Part shown: positions 1 through 9,651 of the stretch, piece after piece
Numbering within the stretch: position 1 is the stretch's first letter
Layout: each line of letters starts with the position of its first letter
NCBI GenBank assembly: GCA_951813065.1
Contig: CATOTH010000003.1
Location: forward strand, 62,001 to 126,000
Length of the DNA: 64,000 nt
Reading direction: 5' to 3'
Source: an uncultured Bryobacterales bacterium
GTDB lineage: Bacteria > Acidobacteriota > Terriglobia > Bryobacterales > UBA6623
Notes under the pieces: generated by a model
The model's input: the letters and a program-made list of their open reading frames with translations, nothing else
Database searches by the model: none
Told to the model about the DNA's origin: nothing
Made by a program: the position numbers and the translations under genes

Positions 1-2
1 TT

Positions 3-56
3 TATCGCAAGTTCGGAAGCCTCGACGAGGATCAGATCCTGGCCAAACTGGAATGA
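3..56 (+). CDS. C-terminus of a probable NuoK/MnhC-like subunit (5' end outside window)
   Basis: An open frame runs in from the window edge and ends in a TGA at 54-56 that overlaps the ATG of the next gene (ATGA). It encodes only about 17 residues ending SLDEDQILAKLE. The tight stop/start overlap shows it is the preceding gene of the antiporter operon. In Mrp-type operons the gene before the MnhD-like subunit is the small NuoK-like MnhC, whose tail is a short charged cytosolic peptide like this one. The family assignment rests on gene order, not on a diagnostic motif. Confidence 0.5.
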   Translation, partial: YRKFGSLDEDQILAKLE

Positions 57-1525
57 CCGAACACCTTCCAGCGCTCGTATTCCTCGTCCCGTTGGCGACG
101 GCGATTTGCATGCCCGTGGCCGGTCACGGGAGGAAGAGCATCTGCAAGCCGCTCGCCTTGCTGGCTGTAGCTGCCATGACGGTCCTGTCCGTTGCAAGCC
201 TCTGGGCCATTGTTTCCCACGGTGAGGTTCGGTACTCGTTCAGCGGCTGGGAGCCGCCCATCGGTATCGAATGGCTCGCGGACCCCCTGGCGGCGATCAT
301 GCTCGTAGGGGTGAGCGCGCTAGGCGTCCTGTGCCTGCTGTACGGAGCAGCGATCGATGACCGCACGCACGACAAGCACCCCATTCCGTACTACACAATC
401 GTGCTGCTCCTAATCGCCGGGCTTACGGGAGCTGTGTACGCGGGAGACCTGTTCAACATTTTCGTCTTCCTCGAGGTCGTGTCCCTCTCCGCGTACGCGC
501 TGGTAGCCGTGCCAGGCGGCCGTGCCCTTGTCTCGGCATTCCGATATCTGCTAATGGGCACACTCGGAACGGCGTTCTACCTCCTCGGCGTCGGCTACTT
601 CTACGCCGCTACCGGCGCGCTGAACATTGCCGATCTTGCCCAGCAAGTTCCCGCCCTGCTCGGTTCCAAGGCGGTCATGGGCGGTCTGATCTTCATGTTT
701 ATCGGACTTGCGATCAAGATGGCCCTGATGCCTCTCCACGGCTGGCTTCCTGACGCTTACAGCGACGGGCCAGCGGCAGCCGTTCCGCTGCTGGCCGGAC
801 TGGTGACGAAGGTCGCACTGCTCCTATGGGTCCGCATCCTCTTCTGGGTGATTGGTGCCGGCGAAGCGCAACAGGCCTCCGGAATCTTTACCCTTGTTTC
901 GAGCCTGGGAATCCTCGCATCCGTCGGCGCGGCATGCATCGCATTGCGCCAACAGGACCTGAAGCGCATGTTTGCGTATGGCGGAATCTCTCACGTCGGG
1001 CTAGTGCTGATCGGGCTCGGGCAGGCCAACCAGACCGGACTGACCGGCGCGGTCTACTACCTTCTGAACGACGCCGTGATGCAGTGTGCGCTCTTCATGC
1101 TGGCGGGATTCATTGCCCAGCGATATGGCGTGCGCTCGCTCGACGACGCCGGCCGGGCGAGCATTCGAAACCCGTTGGTGATCGGCACATTCGTGGTCGT
1201 CGCACTCGGAATGGTCGGCCTGCCGCCGACCGGCGGTTTCTTCGGGAAGCTACGCATTCTCCTCGGAACCATCGAGGCAGGCAACTACCTGGCGGCGGGA
1301 GCCGTCGTTGTCACCACGCTGGTGACCCTCGGATACTTCGCGCAGGTTCTGGAGCGTCTCGTCCGCCGCGAGGGGGATGCCGTACCCGAGCCCGACTCAG
1401 GGCACACCCCGTGGGCGCTACACGCCAGCATGGTCGCACTGGCAGCGGCGATGCTCGGGCTGGGCATTTGGAATGACCCGATCGTTAAGGCACTCATCGA
1501 TGCGACCGGGGGCTTGGCGATATGA
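53..1525 (+). CDS. MnhD/NuoN-like proton-conducting antiporter subunit
   Basis: A 490-residue polytopic inner-membrane protein of the antiporter-like family shared by complex I and Mrp Na+/H+ antiporters. The segment GDLFNIFVFLEV (about 131-142) carries the conserved membrane glutamate (E141). Further along, Lys222 and His229 lie in KMALMPLHGWLPDA, the proton-path signature. The DLFNIFVFLEV wording is typical of MrpD rather than of NuoN. The ATG overlaps the stop of the preceding gene, and the stop is followed 45 bp later by the NuoL-like gene, so it belongs to one operon. It would translocate H+ (or exchange cations) as part of a multisubunit complex; the partner electron-transfer arm is not visible here. 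Confidence 0.85.
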   Translation: MTEHLPALVFLVPLATAICMPVAGHGRKSICKPLALLAVAAMTVLSVASLWAIVSHGEVRYSFSGWEPPIGIEWLADPLAAIMLVGVSALGVLCLLYGAAIDDRTHDKHPIPYYTIVLLLIAGLTGAVYAGDLFNIFVFLEVVSLSAYALVAVPGGRALVSAFRYLLMGTLGTAFYLLGVGYFYAATGALNIADLAQQVPALLGSKAVMGGLIFMFIGLAIKMALMPLHGWLPDAYSDGPAAAVPLLAGLVTKVALLLWVRILFWVIGAGEAQQASGIFTLVSSLGILASVGAACIALRQQDLKRMFAYGGISHVGLVLIGLGQANQTGLTGAVYYLLNDAVMQCALFMLAGFIAQRYGVRSLDDAGRASIRNPLVIGTFVVVALGMVGLPPTGGFFGKLRILLGTIEAGNYLAAGAVVVTTLVTLGYFAQVLERLVRREGDAVPEPDSGHTPWALHASMVALAAAMLGLGIWNDPIVKALIDATGGLAI

Positions 1526-1570
1526 CACGTAGTCAGGAAAGCCCCCTCACCAGGATGGAATCTCGCTAGA

Positions 1571-3688
1571 ATGTCGCCCTATCTCCTGATTCCGGTCCTT
1601 CCCCTCTTGGCGGCATTGGTTCTCGCCTTGGGCGGCCGTCGCTTGGGCGAGCGGAGCCACCGAGTTGGAATCCCGGCCGTCGCCGGGTCGTTCGGCCTCT
1701 CGATCGCCGCACTGGCCGAGGTTGCGAGTCGCGGGCCGATCTCCGTCCCGCTGTACCGCTTGCTCGACGTGGGCAACCTCGCGGTCAGCGTCGGCCTCTA
1801 TGTCGACCAACTGACGGTGTTGCTGCTGCCCCTAGTCACGGGCGTCAGCTTCGTCGTGCACGTCTACTCGTCGAGGTACATGACCGGCGACCCGCGGTAC
1901 CGGCGGTTCTTTGCCGTCATGGCCCTCTTCACCTTCGCCATGACGATGCTGGTGATGAGCAACAACCTACTCGTCACCTACATGTGCTGGGAAATCATGG
2001 GGATCTGCTCATACTTGCTGATCTCCCATTGGGCCGAGCGGCCTTCGGCCGGGCGCGCCGCGACGAAGGCGTTTCTCGTCAACGCCGTCGCCGACGTCGG
2101 ACTGGGCTTCGGAGTAGTGCTGACCTTCGCGACGTACGGAACGCTGGATATCCAACAGATCCTGGCCATGGCCTCTTCGATCGACGGCCAGACCATCGCC
2201 TTGCTCGGACTGGAGATCGAAAGAAACACCGTGATCGCTCTCTGCCTGCTCAGCGGCGCGGTCGGCAAGTCGGCCCAGGTTCCGATGCACGTATGGCTGC
2301 CATTCGCCATGGAGGCACCGACCCCTGTCTCGGCGTTGATTCACGCCGCGACCATGGTGAACGCCGGTCCGTTCCTGCTGGTCAGGATGAGCCCCCTGCT
2401 TCTGCTGGCGCCGGCTGCCATGGTCGTGATCGCCGTCGTCGGCGCGGTCACCGCGCTCTACGGGGCCTTCGTCTCCCTCACGCAGAGCGACATCAAGAAG
2501 CTCCTGGCCTACTCGACGATCAGCCAGATCGGGTTCATGGTTTTCGCCTGCGGCGTCGGTGCGTTTGGTGCCGCCGTGTTCCATCTGCTGGCGCACGGAT
2601 TCCTCAAGGGCTTCCTCTTCCTTTCCACCGGGGATGCTCTGTCGGCGACGGGTTCCCATAGCCACGGGACCCCTGCAGTCCGCGGCGCGCACCTTCGCCC
2701 TCTAGCCATCGGAGCGCTACTGCTGGCTTGCGTGCCCCCGTTCGTTTTCTTCTCCGGGCCATACGAACGCATCTGGAGCGCGCAGCAGATTCCGTCGGCC
2801 GGCGTCGCATTCTGGGTCATCGGACTGGCAACTGTCTTCCTCACGGCGCTCTACGCATTTCGCGGCGTTGTCTCGCTTTTCGGGACTTCCGTCGGCCGGT
2901 CGCTGAGCGTCCGGCCACGCCTTTCCTCGATCGCGCACGTGCCAGTCCTGGCCGTAGTCGCCATCCTCGCGACAGCGTTCCTGACCGGACTATGGTCGCT
3001 GTTCAGCGAATTCCTGGGACCGGCGCTAGCGGGCGGTCCGCCGGCCGAGGTGCCTTCCGGAATCACACTCAGAATGGCCGTGCCCCTGGCGGTGGCGGTT
3101 GCCGGCTGGGGATTCGCGTACTACCGGCATTTGAACCCGGTCTCGGTGCCTGTACCGCGCCGGGGATGGGCGAAGACCGCTTACGTGCTGCTGCTGAACA
3201 AGCTCTATTTCGACGAAATTCACCAAGCAGTCGCGGTGCAGCCGACACTGAGGTTCTCAAATTGGCTATGGCGTGACCTCGACCTGCGCCTGATCGACCG
3301 AGCCGTGCATGGTGTCGCAACCCTCGTAAGGCATTGCGCACGGTGGCTGGCCGGGACTGCCGAGACACTCCTCATCGAGCGCCCGGTCCACGGTGTCGCA
3401 AGCCTGGCGCGAATCTGGTCGGGATGGTTGGAGCGAACGGCCGAGACAGGCCTGATCGAGCGCGCTCCCCACGTTGCGGCGAGCGGCTTTGTGCGCGCGT
3501 CGGGATGGTTTTGGCGAATCATCGACCGGCGTGGCACGGACGAGGCGCTGCAACGCGTGGGCCGACTTGCGGACGACGCGGGCGAAACGCTACAAAGAAT
3601 CGGGCCGCGAACGCTTCGCCATCACCTGGTGATTATCGTTTGCTGGCTCGCCCTCGCCATCGGGCTGACGTATTGGCTGATCATATAG
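1571..3688 (+). CDS. NuoL/MrpA-like antiporter subunit with tandem-repeat C-terminus
   Basis: A 705-residue membrane protein of the NuoL class. Visible signatures are YMCWEIMGICSYLLISHW (key Glu141), the Lys-containing VPMHVWLPFAMEAPTP stretch and QSDIKKLLAYSTISQIG. The C-terminal part, which in NuoL forms the lateral amphipathic helix, contains three tandem 27-residue units (574-600, 601-627, 628-654) that begin LIDR, LIER and LIER; a final hydrophobic helix follows. Its neighbours are MnhD-like and NuoM-like genes in the same direction, so it is one of three ion-translocating subunits of an Mrp/complex-I-like module. The ATG at 1571 is 45 bp after the previous stop. Confidence 0.87.
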   Translation: MSPYLLIPVLPLLAALVLALGGRRLGERSHRVGIPAVAGSFGLSIAALAEVASRGPISVPLYRLLDVGNLAVSVGLYVDQLTVLLLPLVTGVSFVVHVYSSRYMTGDPRYRRFFAVMALFTFAMTMLVMSNNLLVTYMCWEIMGICSYLLISHWAERPSAGRAATKAFLVNAVADVGLGFGVVLTFATYGTLDIQQILAMASSIDGQTIALLGLEIERNTVIALCLLSGAVGKSAQVPMHVWLPFAMEAPTPVSALIHAATMVNAGPFLLVRMSPLLLLAPAAMVVIAVVGAVTALYGAFVSLTQSDIKKLLAYSTISQIGFMVFACGVGAFGAAVFHLLAHGFLKGFLFLSTGDALSATGSHSHGTPAVRGAHLRPLAIGALLLACVPPFVFFSGPYERIWSAQQIPSAGVAFWVIGLATVFLTALYAFRGVVSLFGTSVGRSLSVRPRLSSIAHVPVLAVVAILATAFLTGLWSLFSEFLGPALAGGPPAEVPSGITLRMAVPLAVAVAGWGFAYYRHLNPVSVPVPRRGWAKTAYVLLLNKLYFDEIHQAVAVQPTLRFSNWLWRDLDLRLIDRAVHGVATLVRHCARWLAGTAETLLIERPVHGVASLARIWSGWLERTAETGLIERAPHVAASGFVRASGWFWRIIDRRGTDEALQRVGRLADDAGETLQRIGPRTLRHHLVIIVCWLALAIGLTYWLII
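3290..3532 (+). repeat. Three in-frame 81-bp (27-codon) tandem repeats inside the NuoL-like gene
   Basis: The units start at 3290, 3371 and 3452, an exact 81-bp period. The first two encode LIDRAVHGVATL.. and LIERPVHGVASL.., sharing the R.VHGVA.L core and a shared AET near the unit end. The third (LIERAPHVAASG..) is more diverged. The repeats are amphipathic and lie in the region of the lateral helix. Confidence 0.75.
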
Positions 3689-3736
3689 AGGCAACATGGG
3701 AATTTCAGGCATGCTGCAATCACAACGGAGCTTCAA

Positions 3737-5239
3737 GTGACTTCATTACTCACAGATCACCTGATCAGTTCGCTGATTGCCGTTCCATTTCTTGGCATCG
3801 CTGCCATCCTGCTGGTCCGCGGCCAAGCCTGGGCCCGCTGGTGCGCGCTCGCGAGTTCGCTTGTCACGCTCGGCCTTGCGCTCGCGCTCTGGTCGGGCTT
3901 TGACACCACTATCCCCGGGATGCAGTTTGTCGAGCGCGTCGAATGGATGCCTACGTTCAACATCCATTACGCCGTCGGCGTCGACGGCATCAGCCTTGTG
4001 CTGGTCCTTCTCACAGCGCTGTTGGCTCCGCTGTGCGTACTCGCGTCCTGGGCGTCGATCGAAAGCAAGGTCAAGGCCTTCATGAGCCTAGTTCTGCTTG
4101 TCGAGGGCGCCATGATCGTGGTCTTCACGGCGATGGACCTGTTCCTGTTCTTCATGCTGTGGGAAGTCACGATGATTCCCATGTACTTCATGATCATTCT
4201 CTGGGGCGGGCCGGAGCGGGTCCGCGCCGGAATCAAGTTCGTGATCTACAGCCTCACGGGGAGCCTTCTCCTGCTGGTCGGGATCCTGGGCCTGTACCTG
4301 CAGGCTGACCGGACGTTCGACTTGCAGGAAATCATTGCCACCGGCATCTCCAGTGACGCCCAGACGTGGATATTCGCCGCACTTTTTTTCGGTTTCGCCA
4401 TCAAGCTGCCGATGATTCCCTTCCACTCGTGGCTACCCGACGCGCACTCGGAAGCCCCCACCGCCGGAAGCGTGATCCTGGCCGGCGTGCTCCTGAAGAT
4501 GGGAGGGTACGGTTTCCTGAGGATCTGCCTACCCGCGCTGCCGGAAGGATCGGACCACTTCGCTCCGGTGCTTCTCTGGTTGTCCGTCGTTGGGATTCTC
4601 TACGGCGGATGCCTGGCTCTCGCCCAGACCGATCTCAAGAAGCTGGTCGCCTACTCCTCGATCTCGCACATGGGCTTTGTGACACTGGGGATCTTCGCCT
4701 TTAACGGGGAAGGGATTCAGGGCGCGGTGATGCAGATGTTCGCCCACGGTGTCTCGACCGGCGCGATGTTCCTGGCGATCGGGCTTCTGTACGACCGTAC
4801 GCACAGCCGAATGATCAGCGACTACGGCGGCCTGCACAAGGCGATGCCCCGGTTCGTTGTCCTGCTGTCGATTTTCTCCATCGCCTCGTTCGGGCTCCCG
4901 GGGACAGCAAACTTCGTCGGCGAGTTCCTGGTGCTGGTGGGCACGTCCTACGGCGGGATGCTCAAGGTGCTGCTGGCGATGGGCGGCATCGTTCTGGCTG
5001 CCGGGTACATGCTCTGGATGCTGCAGCGCGTCGCGCTCGGGCCGCCGTCGACGCCTGCGGGAGCGATGCTGCCCGACCTCGGTGGACGCGAACTCCTCAC
5101 GCTCGCGCCGCTCGCAATTGTCGTCTTTACCGTCGGCCTGTATCCAGCCGTGCTGACGGAGACTGTGGAATTGACTGTCAACGGGCTTGTCGAGCAGGTC
5201 GCGGCGGCGCTTGAGGCGGCCGGGTCACCCACCGACTAA
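3737..5239 (+). CDS. NuoM-like antiporter subunit
   Basis: A 500-residue polytopic protein of the NuoM class. Signatures are FFMLWEVTMIPMYFMI (key Glu), KLPMIPFHSWLPDAHSEAPT and QTDLKKLVAYSSISHMGFV, the proton-channel motifs of the antiporter-like subunits. The start is GTG at 3737 with a GGAG box about 7 bp upstream; no ATG fits the conserved N-terminus better. It closes the MnhD-NuoL-NuoM run. Three antiporter-type subunits without hydrophilic Nuo subunits nearby point to a stand-alone antiporter or a modular membrane arm. The rest of the operon lies left of the window. Confidence 0.88.
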   Translation: MTSLLTDHLISSLIAVPFLGIAAILLVRGQAWARWCALASSLVTLGLALALWSGFDTTIPGMQFVERVEWMPTFNIHYAVGVDGISLVLVLLTALLAPLCVLASWASIESKVKAFMSLVLLVEGAMIVVFTAMDLFLFFMLWEVTMIPMYFMIILWGGPERVRAGIKFVIYSLTGSLLLLVGILGLYLQADRTFDLQEIIATGISSDAQTWIFAALFFGFAIKLPMIPFHSWLPDAHSEAPTAGSVILAGVLLKMGGYGFLRICLPALPEGSDHFAPVLLWLSVVGILYGGCLALAQTDLKKLVAYSSISHMGFVTLGIFAFNGEGIQGAVMQMFAHGVSTGAMFLAIGLLYDRTHSRMISDYGGLHKAMPRFVVLLSIFSIASFGLPGTANFVGEFLVLVGTSYGGMLKVLLAMGGIVLAAGYMLWMLQRVALGPPSTPAGAMLPDLGGRELLTLAPLAIVVFTVGLYPAVLTETVELTVNGLVEQVAAALEAAGSPTD

Positions 5240-5724
5240 GCCTGACCGGAGCCCAGCCCGGCGCAACCGCCCGGACGAAGCTCGGATCGCGAGACGTCCG
5301 AGCAAGAATCGCGGCATCCCCCGGATCGGCGACTGCGGTCATTCTGGCCTGCGACGGAGCCCCGGCAACCGTCTCGCCACGCACCGCTTCGGCCTCGCCA
5401 CAGGCTCCTACCGGTACGATCCGCGCATGATGTCGAGGACCTTTATCACACTCGAAGGACTTCGCGGTGGCCGGGCCCTAGCTCGCACCCAATCGTCGCT
5501 CGAGAGCCCAGAGAGGACGCCAATCTGACGTATACGGTCGCACTGACGTCAATCATTCGAGGACGGGTGGAACACATATTGGCTCGGTACACTCACGTTG
5601 AGCGGAGTAGAAGCACCCTTCCGCTCTTGGACTCGACTCGCGTGGTCCTTTCGACTGCCAAGCGCGAGATCGATTCTCCGCCCCCATGACCCGAGGGCAA
5701 ACCGGTCACCTGGAATCCTCCCTC
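5240..5724. other. Non-coding gap between antiporter operon and DUF418 pseudogene
   Basis: GC-rich stretch with only short overlapping frames and no recognisable protein, RNA gene or clear hairpin terminator. The operon transcript must end here, but no convincing stem with a T-run was seen. Confidence 0.4.
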
Positions 5725-6835
5725 ATGATCAGACGCATCGCCGGCTATGACATCGCGCGGGCACTCGCCATCTTCGGGATGGTCTTGGTCAACTTCAAGA
5801 TTGTGATGGTCGCCGGGCAGAATGGCCCGAAATGGCTCGTGTTTCTGGCCGGCAGTTCGAAGGCCGGGCGGCCGCCACGTTTGTAGTTCTGCCGGGAAAC
5901 GGGATTTCGCTGGCAACCCGAAAAGGACGCGCATCGAATGATCCCGTTCGAAACGCAACCGACCGCCGAACCCTGCTGAGGCGCGCTTCGTTTCTCTTTC
6001 TTGCGGGAATAGTGCACACATCGGTGTTCAGTACCGACATCCTGCATTCTTACGGTGTCTACATTGCCGTGGCTGCACTCTCGTGCTGGTCGCGCCAACG
6101 CGCCGCCCATGGGTCACAAGCGAGGTGTTGGTGATGGCATTTGTGGTGATGGCCCTCGCTCTGGACTACGATCGCTGCTGGAATTGGGAGACGTTGGAAT
6201 AGAAGGCCCCTTGGAGCCCCGCAGGGACCGTGCCTCATCTGATCTTCAACGGATTCCACCCAGTCGTGCCGTGGCTTGCCTTTCTCCTGGCCGGCACGGC
6301 CCTCGGACGAGAGGACAGGTCCGATCGCGGTATCCGTCGACGTGTTCTCGCCTAGGGCGCGAGCGTGACCCTAGCTGCCGAAAGCCTTAGCTGACTCTGT
6401 GTGCATGCATTCACGTGCAATGCAGACCCGGCAGACGAGGCAGTCTTTGCGGCGCTCTTCGGGATCGCGCCAATGCCGCCAATGCCGCTCTACATGCTGG
6501 CAGCGGGCGGCACGGCAAGCGTAGTGATTGCCGCCTCTGTCGCGCTGGGAGAGCGATACCGGGAAGCGGCTTGAATTCGCCCCTTGGTCTCGACCGGGCA
6601 ACTCGCCCTGACGCTGTCTGTGGCACATGTCGTGGTCGGGATGTCCATTCTGGATGCCATGGGGCGCGTTGGCAAGGAGACGCCGCCCGCAGCGATGGCC
6701 GCAATTTCGGTGTTTTGTGTGGTGGGAGTCGCGTTCTCCGTCCTGTGGCTCAGCCGATTCCAGCGCGGCCCCCTCAAAGCAATCATGCGGGCTCTGACGG
6801 ACCCGAGGAGAGGTTCGAAAGCACCGGCGAAATGA
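5725..6835 (+). pseudogene. Decayed DUF418 (YeiB-like) membrane protein gene
   Basis: Reading across frames reconstructs a DUF418 family membrane protein. The N-terminal piece RIAGYDIARALAIFGMVLVN (from ATG 5725) is followed, after frameshifts, by GNGISLATRKGRAS and LLRRASFLFLAGIVHTS (about 5890-6030), then NGFHPVVPWLAFLLAGTALG (about 6250-6310). The C-terminal signature is STGQLALTLSVAHVVVG plus GPLKAIMRALTDPRR (to 6835). In-frame stops sit at 6200-6202 and 6353-6355 within otherwise conserved sequence. DUF418 proteins are polytopic membrane proteins of unsettled function. At least two frame changes and two stops make it a clear pseudogene. Confidence 0.8.
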
Positions 6836-7076
6836 CCACCGACACGGCGCTGACACCAGGCCTCGGCAATCCAGGCATGCTTGCGACCACTTCCAGACTC
6901 CTTGACCCGCAGCAAGGTTGACGATCAAGAGGTCACCAGCCCGCTCTTGCCGGAGCGGCAGTCCCCAACGACCATCAGAGATTGCTACTGCTGCAATCCT
7001 CACTGGAGAGGCGGTAGCATCTTTGTGAGGACGGTGGGTAGCATCCGGAAATGAGGCAACAAGGCGGCAAGAACAG

Positions 7077-7523
7077 TTGTCGCCGGACATGCGGGAGGAA
7101 AGGAAGCCACCGGACTTTGTGCTGGAGGTAGCGTCGCCGTCGACGGCGGAGAACGGCGCGCGGAACAGGGCGCAGGAGTACTTGGGGATCGGGGTGGGCG
7201 AGTACTGGCAGCTGGACCCGGAGGGGACGATGATGGGGACGCCGTTGGAGGGCTACCGGGCCAGGGGCGGCCAGTATCAGCGGGTGGAGACGATCGCAGG
7301 CACGGGCAGGGTCGAGTACCTGGGGAGCGGGGTGCTGGGGTTGGAGCTGCGCGGGGAGCAGCGGAACGGAGCGACGGTGCTGGTGATGCGTGATCCGCGG
7401 ACGGGCGAGGAGTTCGACGGCGATCTGGAGGCATCGGAGCGACAGCGAAGGATCTTGGAGGATCGGGTGAGAGCTGAGAAGGATCGCCGACAACAACCAA
7501 AGGGCCCGGCCGAACAGGGCTAG
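7077..7523 (+). pseudogene. N-terminally truncated Uma2-family (DUF820) PD-(D/E)XK endonuclease-like protein
   Basis: About 148 residues matching the C-terminal two-thirds of Uma2 proteins. PPDFVLEVASPST carries the DFVLEV core of the PD-(D/E)XK fold. YLGIGVGEYWQLDPEG follows, and the tail has DPRTGEEFDG and a charged helix. The first roughly 60-70 residues usual for the family are missing, and an in-frame TGA lies at 7026-7028, so only a TTG (7077) is available as start. It is best read as a remnant, although a short product cannot be excluded. Confidence 0.65.
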
Positions 7524-7601
7524 AACAACTACAGAGTCCTCGAATTGGCTCCAACGGTGGGTTCCCTTCCCTGAGGAAGGTCTTCAAACTATGGACGAAG
7601 G

Positions 7602-8600
7602 CTAGACATCAAGCTCGTTCAGGCGTGCAAGCCGCATGAACACGTCGTTGAACACCAGATCGCGGTTGCAGTTGTTCGCGACCCGGATGTTGTGTCGGCC
7701 GGGTGAGGTTTCCCAACGCATGTCGTCGGTCAGCACTGGGCTCGGCACGATCTCGGAGGGAACCCACTCAGGATTGTTCAGCCAAGCAATGGCCGAAATG
7801 TCCCAAATGACCTTGGAATACGGAAATCCCCTGTTTCGCCCCTTCGTCCGCACGGCCTGATACTGGAGGAACTGGCCGTAAAGGTAGTCCCCTAACCGGG
7901 AGCGCCCGGCCAGGAATTGCTCCAACTCCGAGGCCGTCGTCTTTAGGTGCTCAGAAACGTTCTTAGTCGGGATCTGGACCAAGGGAACTCCACTGTCGAA
8001 CAGCACTTGTGAGGCGATAACATCCTGGCGCAGATTGAACTCGCTCGCGGAAGGCCAATAGTGCGTGGTCCCTCCGAGCCAGACGACAACGATCTTCTCC
8101 TTGATGGTTGGCTCCATCAGAATCGCGGACGATACGTTCACGGGACAGCCGATGGTCAGGACGTAGAGCGGTTCGTCGCTGGGTTGCAACGCCTTCTCGA
8201 TCAAATCTCGCGCAGCGGGGCTCTCGACCGGTCTGCCCTTCACCTGAAAGAATTGGCTCGAACCGCGAAACACGGTGTCTGTGTTCGCATCGGGGAAGAA
8301 TCCTAGCAGTCGCAGGATTTCCTCGTAGCTCTTCTCCATTCCGACGGCTGCGGATGGCGAGCGATTATTGACAAATGGGGCGGCGTAGATCGCCTCCAAT
8401 GACAATCGCTCGGGAGACAGCAAGCTGTAGGCAACCGCATATTGATCATCGACCTCGTTGTAGGTGTCCGTGTCCAGTACAGCTCTCACACGACCTAGAC
8501 CAGGAATGGCGAGGAGCCTGTCAAGGTCGCCGCTTTGAGCCTGTGCAGACGCTGCGAGTGTGCCAGCTGCGGATTGCATGAACCTGCGTCGAGACGTCAT
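7602..8600 (-). CDS. Tat-exported nucleoside hydrolase (IUNH family)
   Basis: About 332 residues. The chosen ATG at 8600 gives the twin-arginine-type leader MTSRRRFMQSAAGTLAASAQA; an upstream ATG adds 20 residues that spoil the leader. The calcium-binding DTD (43-45) and paired DD (51-52) in DTDTYNEVDDQ are the N-terminal signature of inosine/uridine-preferring nucleoside hydrolases, which cleave the N-glycosidic bond of ribonucleosides. VLTIGCPVNVSSAI matches the family's central segment. An exported enzyme would act on extracellular or periplasmic nucleosides. It stands alone, with no transporter next to it. The spacing in DTD-5-DD differs from the common DTDPGIDD, so the substrate is uncertain. 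Confidence 0.8.
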   Translation of the reverse strand: MTSRRRFMQSAAGTLAASAQAQSGDLDRLLAIPGLGRVRAVLDTDTYNEVDDQYAVAYSLLSPERLSLEAIYAAPFVNNRSPSAAVGMEKSYEEILRLLGFFPDANTDTVFRGSSQFFQVKGRPVESPAARDLIEKALQPSDEPLYVLTIGCPVNVSSAILMEPTIKEKIVVVWLGGTTHYWPSASEFNLRQDVIASQVLFDSGVPLVQIPTKNVSEHLKTTASELEQFLAGRSRLGDYLYGQFLQYQAVRTKGRNRGFPYSKVIWDISAIAWLNNPEWVPSEIVPSPVLTDDMRWETSPGRHNIRVANNCNRDLVFNDVFMRLARLNELDV

Positions 8601-8660
8601 GGTGGTCGCAGCGATAGTACCACGGAAGAATTGCGCTCGTCGGACGGGGTTTCGGCTCAC

Positions 8661-9560
8661 TCGGACCCCGCGCCACGATGCTTGGACTCTCGACTACCAC
8701 GGCCCAGCGCTCGCTGCTCCGCCCGTGCCCTGCCTGGGGCCATTGCCGACCCTTTCGCGACTTCCGACTCCCCGCATTGCGGAGCCCTACCAACCAGCCA
8801 GCCTAGCCTCTCGCTTCGGGGATTCCTTTCGGAAGGATGTTGAGTCTGGCGAGGATTCTTGGATCGCTACGGCTTCCTCTAAGTGGGGATGCCACCTTCG
8901 CCGCCCGGAAGTAACCGTTCAGATCACGGCTGTCGCTCACATCTCGATTCGGTCGTGCACTCCCCGGATAGGGGGTACCTCAGGATCGGAGTTGGACACT
9001 CCAATGCGTGGCGAGTGTTCAAGGCCTGATGTCTGTCAGCTGTGCACTTGCTGGAGCGACATGCGCAGCCCATTTGTCTGGCGATGCTCAGATCCCAACA
9101 GGGCATCATCGCAGCACAGATTGTGGTTACAGATCAATCACATGTGTTGCTGCTACAGCCTCGAGGCGGATTGCTGGCCTGACTCGAGCTTGTGGGGCCT
9201 CCCCAGGCTGAGGGAAACAATTGGCCTTAGTCGCGTCGTAAGTAACGAGGAATTGGGTGATGAGTGAGAGTCGCATGCTAAAGACCAGCATTCCGACGGA
9301 GAAAGAGACCTCGTGCGCGCAGGCATAGCACTTAGGAGGACTCTCGGGCGAAGAGATGACAGCAGCTACAGAGGCTCTTTGCACGGTAGTAAACGCCCCG
9401 TGTGCCAGCACGCCTCATGAATATCTTGAAGATGATGCTGCTGACAGCCGCAACACTTCAATGAGACACCCGGCCATAGCGTTCTCGGATCCATTCTCGG
9501 TTCAACTACATCCAACAACCAGTCCTTTCGCTGCCCCTACAGTAGACGACAGTAACGGAT
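8661..9560. other. 900-bp stretch without a recognisable gene
   Basis: Only short or low-quality frames on both strands; none shows a protein motif, a good ribosome binding site or codon bias like the neighbours. It separates the nucleoside hydrolase from the GHKL operon and probably includes the operon's promoter at its right edge. No tRNA or obvious structured RNA was seen. Confidence 0.4.
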
Positions 9561-9626
9561 ATACTATACAATACGACGATATACGATATTACTGCTGGCA
9601 GTGGCTCCACATTTCCCGTATAGTAT
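9561..9626 (+). promoter_or_regulatory. AT-rich inverted repeat upstream of the GHKL operon
   Basis: The 9-mer ATACTATAC at 9561-9569 recurs inverted as GTATAGTAT at 9618-9626. It lies in an AT-rich island (TATACT at 9560-9565, TATAGT at 9619-9624) that contrasts with the surrounding DNA. The second arm ends 25 bp before the ATG of the first gene. This could be promoter -10 elements and/or an operator; no good -35 box was found, so it remains a candidate only. Confidence 0.35.
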
Positions 9627-9651
9627 CATATCTTATGATTCGGAGGCCAGT

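Noticed and set aside
8560..9267. 235-residue plus-strand frame in the gap upstream of the GHKL operon
   Set aside because: It overlaps the nucleoside hydrolase start and has no ribosome binding site or protein-like pattern.
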